A DNA stretch of 64,000 bases, from positions 471,085-535,084 of the forward strand of contig VZTJ01001390.1 of the NCBI GenBank assembly GCA_013397795.1, given 5' to 3'. Shown piece by piece: positions 22,861 through 34,984 of this stretch (positions are counted from its first letter, which is position 1; every line of letters starts with the position of its first letter). The DNA is from Orthonyx spaldingii. Its lineage: Eukaryota > Chordata > Aves > Passeriformes > Orthonychidae. The notes under the pieces were generated by a model, which did no database searches, was not told the origin of the DNA, and saw nothing but the letters and a program-made list of their open reading frames with translations. Position numbers and translations under genes: made by a program.

Positions 22861-23404
22861 CTTAAGCCCTTTAGGGATTTTGTTTCCCTGTCCCTAAAGA
22901 GATCAGGGATCATGTTTATGGTCACCCTAACCCTGTGTCTGTGCACTCTCTAAATTAACACAGCACTGACCCAGGCAAGATAAGGAAATTAATCGAAATG
23001 AACTCCCTGAGCACTGGCCTTGGCATTTCTCTGCTCTCCTCCCTCCAAGCCTGGCTAAGCTTCCTCAGATCCTGACTGACTTAAAGCAACTCTACTCCGT
23101 TCACTGGTCCTGACAGCTTTCCACATCACATTCCAAGTGAGAAGAGAGTACAGAAAGAAAAATATAGTGAAAATTTTATTGGAAAATATTTCACTTTTAG
23201 CCAAGACTGCTGTTGATACGATCACCTTTCTGTTTTCTGTAGGAGTTTGAGTGTGAGCCTCTCTCCCAGCCCATCTCTCAAACTTACAATCTGAACTTGT
23301 TTGTCCATTCCCAGCCTGCCAAACCATTTCCAATAATAAGATCCATCTCCTCCTGCTCAAGGCTGCATTGTCTTCATATCCTTAGAGATCAGATGTCTGT
23401 TCTC
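22861..23404. other. unique non-coding sequence
   Basis: AT-rich after 23120. No repeat family is recognised, although a very degraded LTR cannot be excluded. Confidence 0.45.
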
Positions 23405-23620
23405 CCTTTTATCACTTGAGCTGCACGTGTTTTGATTGTAAACACCCTGATAACACTCCAGTTAGCCCCTCACAAGTGAAATAATAAAGGAGAGATAACA
23501 TTTCTAGACGTGACACTTAGACTGTCATCCTACCCTGAGATAACAAGGAGCAGACAGCCAGGGAGTCTGTCTTACCCCGATAAAGATCTTGTCACCATAG
23601 ATACAAAAGAGATAAACTTT
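23405..23620. promoter_or_regulatory. cluster of GATA-factor motifs
   Basis: Five WGATAA sites lie within about 207 bp: TTATCA (reverse) at 23409-23414, TGATAA at 23448-23453, AGATAA at 23493-23498, AGATAA at 23538-23543 and AGATAA at 23610-23615. A CGATAA variant lies at 23578-23583. Chance expectation for WGATAR in this length is below one. Three consecutive copies read GATAACA and are exactly 45 bp apart. This may be a GATA-bound enhancer, or a degenerate 45-bp tandem array such as an old LTR enhancer. Confidence 0.4.
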
Positions 23621-24424
23621 CTAAAATAATATCCCTGTTCATGTCACTTTTGCTCCAGTTGGAGAAGTGCAATTGCTCTCCCTCCTCCCACCGGGTGTGT
23701 TTGCAACTCCTGCCATCCCCATCTCCATGGAACAAGCCCTTGGCATAGGCGGGGATTTGTGTTCCTCACCCGGGAAGAGCAGCTGACAGGTACCATCTCC
23801 CAGGATGAGGGTTTGGGGCACAACCAGCTCTGGCAGCGCGGAGAACTCCCCAAACACTTCTTGCAGAGGGTGATACCCACCACAGCCCAACCAACACCAG
23901 TTATCCTCACGTGCTGCACCTCCCTGCTCCCGAAAAATCCCCCCCATCCACGGCTGTGTGGTCCATCGCAGCAGGATGCTGCTCCCTGCAGCAGGCGCCA
24001 GCATTCTGAGCTGCCTTTCTCCATGCTGACTACAAGAGATGCTTGACATTTCTGAGTTGAGGCATTTCAGAAATGACAAACGGGCTTGCAATCAAAATGA
24101 AAACGTGTGCAGAAACATCTCTGATCTGGCTGGGAGTTGCCAGGCTTAGAAGCTGAGCTTTCCTCTAATAAAGCAGAATAAAATACAATAAAATTATCTC
24201 ATTTATTCAAGAAATACATCTGGCAATCCAAAACTACTGCGACCCTTGGGAATCATTTTATTGTTTGGTTGGTTTTTACGAAAGTACTTTTAAATACTTC
24301 ATAAAGTGTTTTGAAGGGCAAAAATATCCAAAGGGAATGCTTCTAAATTGATGCTTTCTCTAAAGAAACAAGGTGAAGTACCTGTTGGAAGTCTACCATA
24401 TTTAGTTGTCTAACTGAAGAAGCA
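23621..24424. other. unique non-coding sequence
   Basis: AT-rich around 24160-24320, with several AATAAA words but no associated exon. No repeat is recognised. Confidence 0.45.
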
Positions 24425-24440
24425 ACCACCACCACCACCA
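24425..24440. repeat. (ACC)5 microsatellite
   Basis: Five perfect ACC units plus one base; short and probably weakly polymorphic. Confidence 0.9.
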
Positions 24441-27400
24441 GGTCTGTGTGGTCTCCCCATGGTAGAGAACACAAGAATTTGTTCTCCTCCTGGTGAATAT
24501 TGACCCTGGCTTTGCTTCACTGCATATTTACCTCTTGGGTCAATAAATCATCATGTTCATCTCAATAGAAGTCAGTACCTGCTTATTATTATATTAACCG
24601 TTCCCAGGCAGATAACAGTTGGTTTCCCCCTCTAATAAGATATTGCACAAATTGAATAACCAAGAAAGATTCCTCTGTGATTGGACTTTTTCATTATCAG
24701 CATTCTTGCTCAGTTTGGGGCATGTGAAACACCCATTTAATGCACCACATGGAGCTGTCTTTCTCCCACAAGCAGCTTTTCAGAGCACACACACCAAGCC
24801 CCAGGAAAAGCCCTGGGATATCCGGGAGATACACATCCATGGAGCTTGTCCTCTGGCCAACAACATTTGAAAAATGCTGCATTGTTTGATCCTGCAAGAG
24901 GCCAGGCTTTCATCCCGGCCAGGTATCAGCACGAGCCTTCCCAACGCACCCAACAAAGACAGGGAGGCTCAGTCAAAATTCAGGAAGAAAAGATTTGTGA
25001 ATTCGTGAGGAAGGATGGCTAGGCAGAAGGACAGATGGAAAGCATGAGGATGAAGGCAGAAGGAAAGAAGCCTGGCACACAGGAATAAAAAGTGGCTCTT
25101 CATCACGGAGGGAAAAGGGCTCGTGCTGAAGTGGAGCCCAGCCTCGGTTCCCCCACATGGGGCACAGAGAACAGGAGATACCTCGTGGGGCTGTGCCTGC
25201 TGCCCTCCTGTCACCAGCCTTTGGGGATTGCAGACAGCATGGCACTTCTTCAAAAGTGCAGAAGACAGCCTTGACATCCTGGCAAATTCCTGCCTTCAAT
25301 AAAAAGCAGTGACTTGCAAGGCTGTGTGTGAGATATGGTGACACATATGGCTGGCACGGTGTCCTACATCCTGCCTGAGCTGCCACCAGCCACCTCGCTG
25401 CCTGCAAAGCTCCCCAGCCATTAAAGTCACACTATAAAATGTAATTTGCCTTTATATCTTAAGCTCAAAAGCTTCTTTAAATTTGATGGATGCACTCCTT
25501 CCCCAAAATCTAGATTTTAACGGTGCTTCTTTCACATGCAAGTGCTGCCCACAGGTGCCAGCCAGACTTTCTGTATAGGGGAAATAGAATGCTGATAAAA
25601 CTTGGGATAAAACATTTATCATGTTTCATTAGACTAGACTGGAACAGAATGAAATATGTGTCATTAATCTGTTACTCTGTGCATATCTGCCCAGTGAGGG
25701 GTGGTCAGCTTTGGGCACCTGCTGGGAGTGAGACTGGAGAGAGCTGAAGAGGAGGGGAAAGTTTGAGCTTCGTGGAAAAGACTGAACGAGAAGGACACTG
25801 GGCCAGAGGGCAGGGAAGAACCAGCACAAAGTCATCCCCATAATCTGTATAAAACACCCCTGGAGTCTGCTGCTGGATCCAAATGTGGTCCCAAACATCC
25901 CTCTGTTTATAAACACTCACTTCCAAAAGCTTCTGAGCTGCTGAACAAAAACAAACACCAGCCATGATATGAGATAAACAGGAAACGAGCCAGAGTAAAC
26001 CCTGCAGTGGGAACAGAGCCTGGGAGAGCAAATACAGAGCCCCAGGGGACAGAGGCCATGGAAAGCAAGGGGAAAGGATGCTCACAGGCGTGGCAGGAAC
26101 ACCTCTGCCCTCGTGAAGGGGGAAGAGCTCCACCAGGTTTTCCAGAAGCATGGAGAATCAGGATGAGCTTTACAGCTTGGCAGAAACTCCCCTGAAAGAC
26201 TCCAGGCTTTTCACCTTCAAAATTCACCAGAACTGCACTGCCAGGCACTTGGGCTAAATGGCTGCTGCCCACTGTGAAATCCAGATTAATCCAGGCAGAT
26301 GCTGAAGTCCTGGCAGCAAATGGCCAAGCTGTAACTGTTCCTACTCTCCCCTGCTAGAAAACAGCCTGGCTTTGAGACATCCCACTTCACCCAGGCATCC
26401 AAATCCTGCAGCCAGGAAAACCCGTCCAGATTACAGGGTGCCTGGCTCCCGTCAGGAGGGGAAGGATGGGCTACGGCCAGCTCAGATAACCTGGGAACAA
26501 CTGTGCATCACCCACGGGGTGGAGAAGGCAGCGTCAGACACCACGAGAAACCACAGTGGGGGGCAAGGTGCCACCACCTTGTGCCAGCCCAGGCTTGCTC
26601 CTTGGAAAGATGTCGCTAGGCATGTCCAGGGACAGGAAGAATTTCTATACAGGGGATGGCATCACTTCACCAGCTTCCAGCCTTTGGAATGCACCCATCT
26701 CACCTCCCAAATCAAGACCCGAACAGCTTGGAGGATGAGGGGCACCTGTGATCCAGGGCACATTTCATCATCAGGAGGAGGAAGTCAAGCCCCCATCCCA
26801 TGGACAGGAGGTGTCACCCTGCAAAGGGAAGGAAGTGGCAGCTCTTGCTCTGTGGCACAAACACTGCATGGGATGATGGGCTCACACCCAGCCCAAAAAC
26901 TTTTGGCTTTTTTTGGTCTTGTTTTTTGTGTGATGGAATTGAAGGGTTTCCCGCTGTGCTCTGACAAGGGCAGAAACAATAACCTTTGCAATTAGTACTT
27001 GGCAGAACAAGCTCCTGTCCACAATAAATTAACAGAACCTATTAGGGAGGAGGGAAAATCATCAGATGCCATAAGGTAAATCCTGGTTCTGCCAGAGCGT
27101 GAGCAGAGGCCGTTCCAGAGCACGGCCACTCCGGGACATCCTGCTGGCTCCAAGGAGGGACAGACAAAGGCTTCCTCCCAAGCTCTGTCCCAGCCAAGGA
27201 AGGGGTGGAAAGCCAAGCCACGCTCCTATTTGAGGCCTGTCATATGAAATTTATTGCCTTGTTCTCACCTTGCTGGTGGCAGCCACATTCCAAAGGGGCC
27301 TCTCAAGGCAAGAGAGGTCGCAGACCAGTCCCTCAAGGGGTGAAGCTCTCAGCTGGGATATGATGTGTGGATGAACTGTGTTAGAATCTTTCCTCTTAGC

Positions 27401-27954
27401 TTTGTTTACTCCAAGACCTTCAGTTCCTCGCCGTTGTAGCTTGTACCTGTAGGACACAGAGGTTCCCTGCCTGCCACTCCCCTGGGACAGTCCATCCCTG
27501 CAAGGGGGACACTGAGGAGCAGGGCTGGCTGTCCCTGCCAAACCTCACCGGCTGCTTGTGGCCAAGAGCTGCAGCCAGTGCCACTACTGGGGGCAGAGAG
27601 TACCAGGATGGGGACACATGCCAGAGAGGGTTCCCAAGGCTGAGCCATCTTCAACAACAAACATGGCCTGAAATAATCAGAACACTGATTTTTCAGTCCC
27701 TACCTGGTCCAATGTGCTCCATTCTTCCATCCAACTGAAGAAAGCAGAAAACTGCATTTCAGCTTTAGAGACACATTTGAGCCAGCATCCCAGGAGATAT
27801 CACTCTGATGCTCGCCTTCAAATCAACTTGGACATGAGAAAAGGCATGTGCTTCAGGAAGGGAGCAAGGAACCATAAACCAGGCAAGGTGACAAACAGCA
27901 GCATGTCAGGAAGGGGAGATGTGCCTGGTGGGCTCGGCAGAGATCACTCCCAGA
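24441..27954. other. unique non-coding sequence
   Basis: About 3.5 kb in which I recognise no repeat, RNA gene or exon. Open frames reach 207 codons (26372-26995 plus) but overlap others on both strands and show no domain. Confidence 0.45.
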
Positions 27955-28105
27955 CCCGTCTGTTGTCACCTCTTCATTAACGAGCTGGAAAAAGAAGTAA
28001 AGAGCAAATAACAGAATTGGCAGACCCCGCTATATTAGGAGGTGATGCCATCTCCCAGTGAAGGACAGGGACATAAAACAAATGAGAAGACAGGTTAGAA
28101 ATCAG
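27955..28105 (+). mobile_element. old CR1 relic (reverse transcriptase region)
   Basis: CTCTTCATTAACGAGCTGGA near 27969, then TTGGCAGACCCCGCTATATT, GGAGGTGATGCC and GTGAAGGACAGGGACATAAA. These match in order the sense-strand CR1 segment that encodes the 'F-I-N-D-L' and 'A-D-D-T' part of the reverse transcriptase domain. Substitutions and small indels have destroyed the frame. It looks much older than the 3'-end copies in this window. Its boundaries are approximate. Confidence 0.55.
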
Positions 28106-29628
28106 GGTAGGAAATAAAGAACAGCGAGAAAAATGTCTGTCCCACAGATTTACACAGGGGATCAAAACCATTCAGGCGACCAGAAATTCCCCTCTTGAAA
28201 GGGTTCTGGTATTTCAGATTTGTGGGTGCTGTTAAAGCAAAGCCAAAACTATCCCCAGAAGAAAGTGAGTGTCCCTGGTTCCATGTGTCAGACAATTATT
28301 TACTGTTTGCTGGGGATTTTTCTCTCTGAAAAAGAAGTTCATGAATATTTCAGGCAGCAGGGACATGAAGATCTCCCCCTGTGGCCATCTCCACAGTCAC
28401 CCCGTGGGAATTCAGTCCCATCACTCACTATCCAAAAAGCCTGGAGATGGGCACGTGGCCTGATTTCATAACCTCAGAGTACATCCAGCTTCAGCTCCCA
28501 GGCTTTTCTTCTTCCTTTCTCCTCAGAATCCCTTTTTTCTTTAATAGGAGTTACATAAACACTCAACTCCCAGAAGCAGTGCTGTAAGGAAGCAGGAATA
28601 CTCACACGAGCCTCCAGCGTCCCTCTCCAGCCAGCAAAGCTCAAAGGAGCCAAACAATGAATTCGTGCACCCAGAAAACCTCTCAAAAATTCTTAAGGAG
28701 ACTCCATTGACTGCATGCAAAAGAAAACCCAATGAGGAGTGGTTGGGAGTGTTGTTTTTAAAGCCACACTCAAGGTGTAAGAGCGAGAGGTGCCTTGGTG
28801 GTTCACTCGGGGATCTCCTGCAACTCACCTGGATGTGGACACAAAAACAAGATTTAGACAAGACAGATGCACACACAAACAGCCAAGAGGGGTAGGAGGG
28901 CAGAATAAACACACAGCTCTGGGGTTTCAGTGGCTATATACAGATATATCTATTTGTTCAAGTATATATACAATATTAGGTGGGTGCAGAGATGCTCGGA
29001 AATCTTTGAAGATGACCTGATGAGGTCTCAGTGTGAAAAATCACCCTTCCCAGAATTTTTTCCTCTTCTTCCTTGCTTTCTCCTCTTGGATTACAGAGCC
29101 AGCCCACTGGACTATAAATGAACACCCAGCAGCACTGGCCTTCTCCCAAGCCTTAAATTGTTTATAGCCCATTCGATCTGCACTTACAGCCTTGGATCTG
29201 CTAATCCAATTGCATCTTCTTTCTATGGCTGGGCTTTTTTTCCTTTTAAACACCACCTTATCTAATCAGCACCATTTGCATTGTGTGAAGTCTATACGTG
29301 CTCCAGGAACCCAGTCAATCAGATTTAATACATCAAAGAGCTTTTTTCCTAAAGCTCAGCATTTTTTTTTTGATTTAAGCATGAATATGTGTGCTCAAAG
29401 CAGGGATTTGCGAAAATTCTGCAGGATTGGGTTTTCTTCTCATTTTTAAGGAAAAATATGGTGCAGAAATGTGTCTGGAGTTTCTGTGTTCCTGCACCAC
29501 ACCTTCCTCTCCACTTCCCAACCTCCAGAGCAGAGATGCTGCTGTGACCTTTTCCAACATGATTCCCAGGGATAGGCACAGTTTGTGTGGGGGCACGAGG
29601 ACAGGTCTGAGCAAGGAGAGGGACCACA
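28106..29628. other. unique non-coding sequence
   Basis: Contains a TATATA-rich patch at 28931-28978 and an AT-rich segment at about 29150-29370. No repeat family or exon is recognised. Confidence 0.45.
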
Positions 29629-30081
29629 TGCACTAGTTTGAAAACAAATCAGTGGGAGGTCGCAAGTCAAAATTATCATTTAATAGGAAAATTTTAAAAA
29701 ATGCAGTAACACAAGAAAACACTGACAGAGTCAGGATACAACCTGACACCCTGTTAGTCAGGGTGGTGGTAGCAGTCCAAGTGAAGTGGTTCAGTTGAAG
29801 CAGTGATCCTGCAGAAGGGTCTTGTCTGCACCTGAAGATCCAGTGGTAGCTCTTGTCCTCTGGGAATCCAGTAGGCAGGGCTGACTTGTGCAGTTCCAAA
29901 GCCCAGGGTATATCCAGGTGGGAATGCTTGGCTCCTCCCCCCTGGGCGGAGCATCTCACAATGGGATGAGGTAATTCCAGTGAGGTAATTCCGTGAGTCA
30001 TGCAGTGGGTTCTTGACAGCCCATTAACAGAGAAAGCACCCAGAGGGAGTTATCAGGGGTGAGTCATGACAGGAGATAACA
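29629..30081 (-). mobile_element. solo LTR, ERVL-like (class III) avian endogenous retrovirus
   Basis: Minus strand begins TGTTATCTCCTGTCATGAC at 30081. U3 contains two perfect AP-1 sites (TGAGTCA on plus, 29994-30000 and 30060-30066), a 12-bp direct repeat TGAGGTAATTCC (29967-29978 and 29981-29992) and a GC box (GGGCGG) near 29945. A weak TATA-like GGATATACCC follows near 29914, and an ATTAAA polyadenylation signal lies at 29684-29679. The distal boundary is uncertain: TG/CA-compatible ends exist at 29629, 29639 and 29653. Using 29653 gives flanks ATCAG and AACAG, a 4/5 match to the 5-bp duplication typical of ERVL. No internal retroviral sequence is adjacent, so a solo LTR is likely. The family call rests on resemblance to passerine ERVL LTRs that I remember. 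Confidence 0.72.
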
Positions 30082-31659
30082 AACAGTGCCCCACCTGCTG
30101 TAACACCTTTGGAGATGGTAATAGAATGTATCTTACATTGCAACCTAGGACACCACAGCTCCAGCAGGAGTCTGGAACAGGCCATGGGACACAACAGTGG
30201 CATGGTGGGAATCCCAGGAGAGCTCTGCACACACCCCACGTTCCCTGAAGGGCTGGTGCAGAGTGATGAAAGTGGTACCAGAGAGTGACAAGTGGCCTGA
30301 TGGACCTCAGGTGATCTCACTTCCCAGCTGGCTCCTGCTGCCCTCAGCCACTTTGACTTCCTCCGAAGTCAAAGACACATCATCACTTAGGTCAGAGGAA
30401 GGAGAGAGTCTTCCAGGCTGCTGCAACTTGCTGGTTCCTGATTTACAAACACTCTTCCCCTTCCAGTGCTGATTCATGCAGCAGAGAACATTCCTCCTCC
30501 CCTCTGTGCAATTACTGAGCACAAACATTGGCTTTTAATTACAAGATTAAAGTTCCCACTGAAAATTAAATTCTTGGAGGCTTAATAACCAAAGTTTTTA
30601 GGGAGGGACCGTGATCTTACTTGCAAAGACCAACAACACAGCCCCCTTTAACTGGGCACACATTTGCTCTCGTTCTCCAGAGTCCTTCCTCCATGCCTGC
30701 AATTTCTGCTCAGATTTGACCTCTAGTTTCCCTAGATTGCAGTTACTGCTGCAGAGATGCAACTGAAGTCTGCAGGTTGTTCTCCAGCCCACTTCTGAAA
30801 CCTGGTGGGAAAGCAACCGTGTCACCTCAGCTCCTCCTGCCACTTCCCAGTTATGGTAGACACCAGAGGATTCAGAGGGGTTTTGTCCAATACTCACACA
30901 GAATCCTTTGAAAAATTCATCCAAATTTGTATGAAAAGGCAGGTTTCTGCTGTTTAGTCATGGCATGACCAGCCCAGGGCTCTCTTTTGTCCTAGACCTC
31001 ATCCTGAAGGGTTTGAATTTGAAGCAGTGCCTCTTGGATATACCCTGAATGGAGAATCCCAGCTGGCCCCTCCACAAGGCTCTGAGTGGGATCAAAGTAG
31101 GGTCAGGATGAGGCCAGAACACAGATCTGGGTCTGTTGGGTGTTATTTTCCTCTAGTAACAAACAAAAAGGGAGAAAACACCCACATCTGTGGTTTATCC
31201 ACCAGCTCATTCACTCCTCCCCTATCAGTGCTAAAATAATGACATCACAATCCCACTGCTGAAATAACAACATCCCAAAGACTTCACAGCCTCTCCTGCC
31301 AGACCAGCTGAGTCCCACCCCGGTGAGGGACAGGTGTCCTCCTTTTCCTGGGAGAGCTGACCTTGAGCTTCAATTAAAGTGGTTTTCAATAGACTGGAAT
31401 CCAACAGGTTTCCCAGTTACTCCCTTTCTCTTTCTGGTGTGTTTGGTCACCGAGTCTTGTTTCTCTCCACAGGGAAGTCACTCACTAAACCTGCCTGCTT
31501 ATTTAAACCTCAGCAGCCTCAGTCCACTGCCATTTTGCCACCTGAGACCAAAAACCTGGAGTCCCTGAGTCATTAAAAGCAAGATGCAATTAGCACCAAT
31601 TCTGCCTGGCTCACTCTCTCCTATTCCATGCCCATGTCTGAAGCTCCTTCCTTTGTGAG
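30082..31659. other. unique non-coding sequence
   Basis: Includes an AT-rich block at about 30525-30600 (TTTTAATTACAAGATTAAAG, AAATTAAATTC) that could be regulatory. Otherwise nothing is recognised. Confidence 0.45.
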
Positions 31660-31915
31660 CTCTAATGCGTGTTTAATGTGCAACTTAATTATTTGATTAC
31701 AACAGCATAATTGTGTAATTGTAATGGATTGTGCAAGTTGGCTGGAAGGAGAGGGGAGACATTTGCTGAGTGACGTGGAATCCACAGAACAACAACAGCA
31801 TCGAGGATACAGAAGAAATCTAACGAGACGATAATTTGGAGGAATAGTTAAGAAAATGGGCACTTTGGAAAATGAAAAGTAGCTGGAATTTTTTTAAATC
31901 TTTATAATTAATTTA
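31660..31915. promoter_or_regulatory. candidate conserved non-coding element
   Basis: Dense homeodomain-type words: CTAATGCGTGTTTAATGTGC, ACTTAATTATTTGATTAC, GCATAATTGTGTAATTGTAA. Further AT-rich sequence (TTATAATTAATTTATTC) lies near 31901. No repeat is recognised and it contrasts with GC-richer flanks. Typical of deeply conserved enhancers, but this is inferred from composition only. Confidence 0.33.
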
Positions 31916-32523
31916 TTCTTCCCTCTCATTGCATTGTGATCAGTGAGAAATTCCCCGCTCATTGCCAAAGCACGAGCGAGCATGGTTGTGCTGGAACCGG
32001 GCAGTCTGTCCTGTCCCTGTCACATTCCTCCAAGGAAAACTGAAGATGTGCCCAAATTATTCTGAGCTGGCCCCAGAAAAACGGTAGCAGAGCAAACACA
32101 CAGAGGTTTCACCAGATCAAAGACACCCACGGCTCAGCCATGACCACGCACGAGCCAATGACGCCAAACAACCTCCCATGGAATCACCTTGCCATGGAAA
32201 TAGGGGTTGATGCACACAGGGGCTCGTGGCAATTAATTACAGAGTAGTAATTCAAGTACCTGGATGAGCCCTCTGGGCCATCTCAGGGCAACACATTTGC
32301 TCTCCAACATCTGCACTTTGGATCAGAACGCTCCTGTCCATGGACTGAACCCAAAAATGAGGGGAAAAACCCTGGAACAATTCAGTCAAGGTAACAGACA
32401 TGGGAGCTCACTGCAAGGATTGCAAACCACATCTTGGACATCAATTCTGAGCCCAGCTCCGTGAGCTCTACAGCTCCTCCTGCTCTCCTTCAAGAGACTT
32501 TAATGACTCCCTGTCCCCCAGCA
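31916..32523. other. unique non-coding sequence
   Basis: No repeat or gene is recognised. CAATTAATTACAGAG near 32230 adds one more homeodomain-type site. Confidence 0.45.
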
Positions 32524-32565
32524 GCAAGGAGAGCCACATTCCCAAGGAGAGCCACATTCCCAAGG
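32524..32565. repeat. short tandem duplication (18-bp unit, two copies)
   Basis: The unit AAGGAGAGCCACATTCCC occurs twice head-to-tail, followed by a partial AAGGACACC copy. Confidence 0.85.
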
Positions 32566-34512
32566 ACACCACATCAATAAATTAGAGGAGCAGCAGCTGA
32601 GACAGCCAGCTCAGCCTCCTCATCCCATATCTGCTGAGGTGCAGTCTGCTTGCACCATCCCCAGTTTCTGTGGGAGACACAAGCCCTCGGGAATTATTTT
32701 GGGGAGACCACTAGACCTGTTTCTCATCAGCAGTTGAAGGATAACTGGCGAGGGCTCGTACCAGTAACGCTTTCTACAGTGAGTGTTTCTCCCGCGGCGC
32801 TGGCAGCGGGACACGAGCCCTCACAGGACAGCTGCACCCACGTCCTGGAAGCTGCACACACAGGCTGCTGCACGGGTGACATTGCCACACAACTGGGGTT
32901 ACACTCGTGGCCGTTTCAGCCAAGCTTCTCCCTTGAAACAGCCATCCCAAGCCAAGCTTTGGCAAACAAACTTTGGGATTTCAAAGCCTGCTCTGGTCTG
33001 AGCACAAATTCTGGAGTCAGGAGCACTGAGACTGTTCTGATGTCAGGCACGCAGAGATAGGCAGTGGCAGCCTGTCCGTCTGCCAGCTTTCCAAATAGGA
33101 TTAAGGAGCAAACTCCGGGATGTGGAATTGGTGCCTCCACCAGTAACAGTGAGCTCTTGTAACAATGCCAGCCAGGGAGGGATGCCGGATGGAACCAGAT
33201 CATTGCAGTTATGCCCAGACTAAATGTGCCACAATTTAATTAATACTCTTAGATAAGACCCAGTTTCAGTCCAAAGGGACTGTTTCTCCCCGGGGTCTCT
33301 CACTGTGTTCACACCAGGGTTAACTGCACAACAAACACAATTGCAATGCAAAGCTTCACTCCCCAGTTTGCCCATGGACAGAGCTGCAGGATACTGGGAG
33401 GCTCCACCCTTTCCCAGAAACACACATTTTGGAATTCGAATCATACACCACAACCCTCAAAAATTCTGCCATCTCCAAGCTTGCAGTGGAACAAGGAAAT
33501 ATTTTCTACCAAAACAAGAAGTCAGCACTTGGAGATGATGCTTCAGGATAAAATTGTTTGGTTGGTGGAGTTTATTTTTTTAAAGAATGTCATCTGAAGC
33601 CAGAGTAAAAACATTTCTGGTTTACAATTAGAGAAAACAAAGATTTGTATGCATGCTCAGCTTAAAATAAAAAGGAAAAAAGGAGGATTTAATGGAATCC
33701 TAACAGAGCACATTTGGCATATCCCACACATTCCATTGCTTTAGAATAAAAATGACAAGCAAACTTTCTGTGCTGAAGCTTTCTTGCTGTTTGGCTGACT
33801 GCAAGGCAGAAAGAGGCTGCAGATCAGGCCATCAAGGATTTCCGGAGCATCTCTCTCAGAAGCAATCAGGGCTATCAGCTTTAAAACCCACCACCGATTC
33901 CTCTGCCATTCCAGAGGAATTCATTAACATTTTGCTCCCGGACAAAAGAGGAGAGGCCTTCTCCTGTGGAGGTGGGCAGCTGCTGGGCCCCCCAGCAGCA
34001 TCCATCACGCAGCATGTGAGGTCTGCAATTCCTGCTGGCACACCAGAGTGTTTGTGTGCATTTCTGAGTGCCTGAGAGTTACGATGTTGTGCCAAGGCCT
34101 GTCTGACTCTTTGGGGAGGTCACTCAGACATGTTGTAATTCAACAGACGTGCAAGAAACGCGATTTAGCACCATCTTCCCGCCTTCCAACGCTCTCGCTC
34201 CAAGGAAAAGGAAAAGAAAACAAAATGTTCATAATGCATCAGCGGTGGGTTCCCGATCTCCCAGCACAGCTGCTGCCCCTGCTGCCCGACACACAGACAA
34301 AATCTGGGATGGGAGGAGATTTGGAGTTGCTCTTCCAGAGGAGCGAGCCTCAGGCTCATCCACTGGTGTGATCCCTCACAGCTTCCCTTCACTGAGGGCT
34401 GGAAACCTCTGTCAGGGAAGGAAATCGGGATTAATGCTGCTAATTAAAAGGGACAGAGGACATGGTGGGCAGGACCAAACCTCTTTAGTGGAGGAGATGC
34501 ACACAGGATGTC
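32566..34512. other. unique non-coding sequence
   Basis: No repeat, RNA gene or exon is recognised. AT-rich around 33590-33740. Confidence 0.45.
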
Positions 34513-34855
34513 AGAGAATCATGGAATGGCCTGGATTGGAAGGGAACTTAAAGCCCATCCAGCTCCACCCCTTGCCATGGACAGGGACACCTTCCACTAG
34601 TCCAGGCTGCTCCAAGCCCTGTCCAGCCTGGCCTTGGACACTGCCAGGGATCCAGGGGCAGCCACAGCTTCTCTGGGCACCCTGTGCCAGGGCCCCACCA
34701 CCCTCACAGGGAAGAATTCCTTCCCAACATCCAGTCTGAACCTACTCTCTGGCAGTGGGAAGTCACTGCCCATGTCCTGGCACCCCACACTCTTGTAAAC
34801 AGTCTCTCTCCATTTTTCTTGTCGGCTCCTTCAGGTACTGGAATGTCCCAGTAAT
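34513..34855 (-). mobile_element. CR1 LINE, 3' fragment
   Basis: Antisense CR1 with a clean 3' end (AGAATCATGGAATGGCCTGG). It then has GGAAGGGAACTTAAAGCCCA, CCAGGCTGCTCCAAGCCCTG, GGGATCCAGGGGCAGCCACA, CCCTGTGCCAGGGCC and GCTCCTTCAGGTACTGGAAT. It is about 343 bp, 5'-truncated and close to the family pattern, so among the younger CR1 copies here. Its 5' end points towards the 5' end of the next CR1. Confidence 0.94.
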
Positions 34856-34984
34856 CTAAGATGACATAACTCAGTGAGTTACAGCCTAAAAGCGTGTGTG
34901 GACACTTGGCAGTGCTCTGTACCTCCATCATATCTCTTCACACCCTCCACTGTTGTCCAAAACCTGCTAAAATTGGCACAGAGC

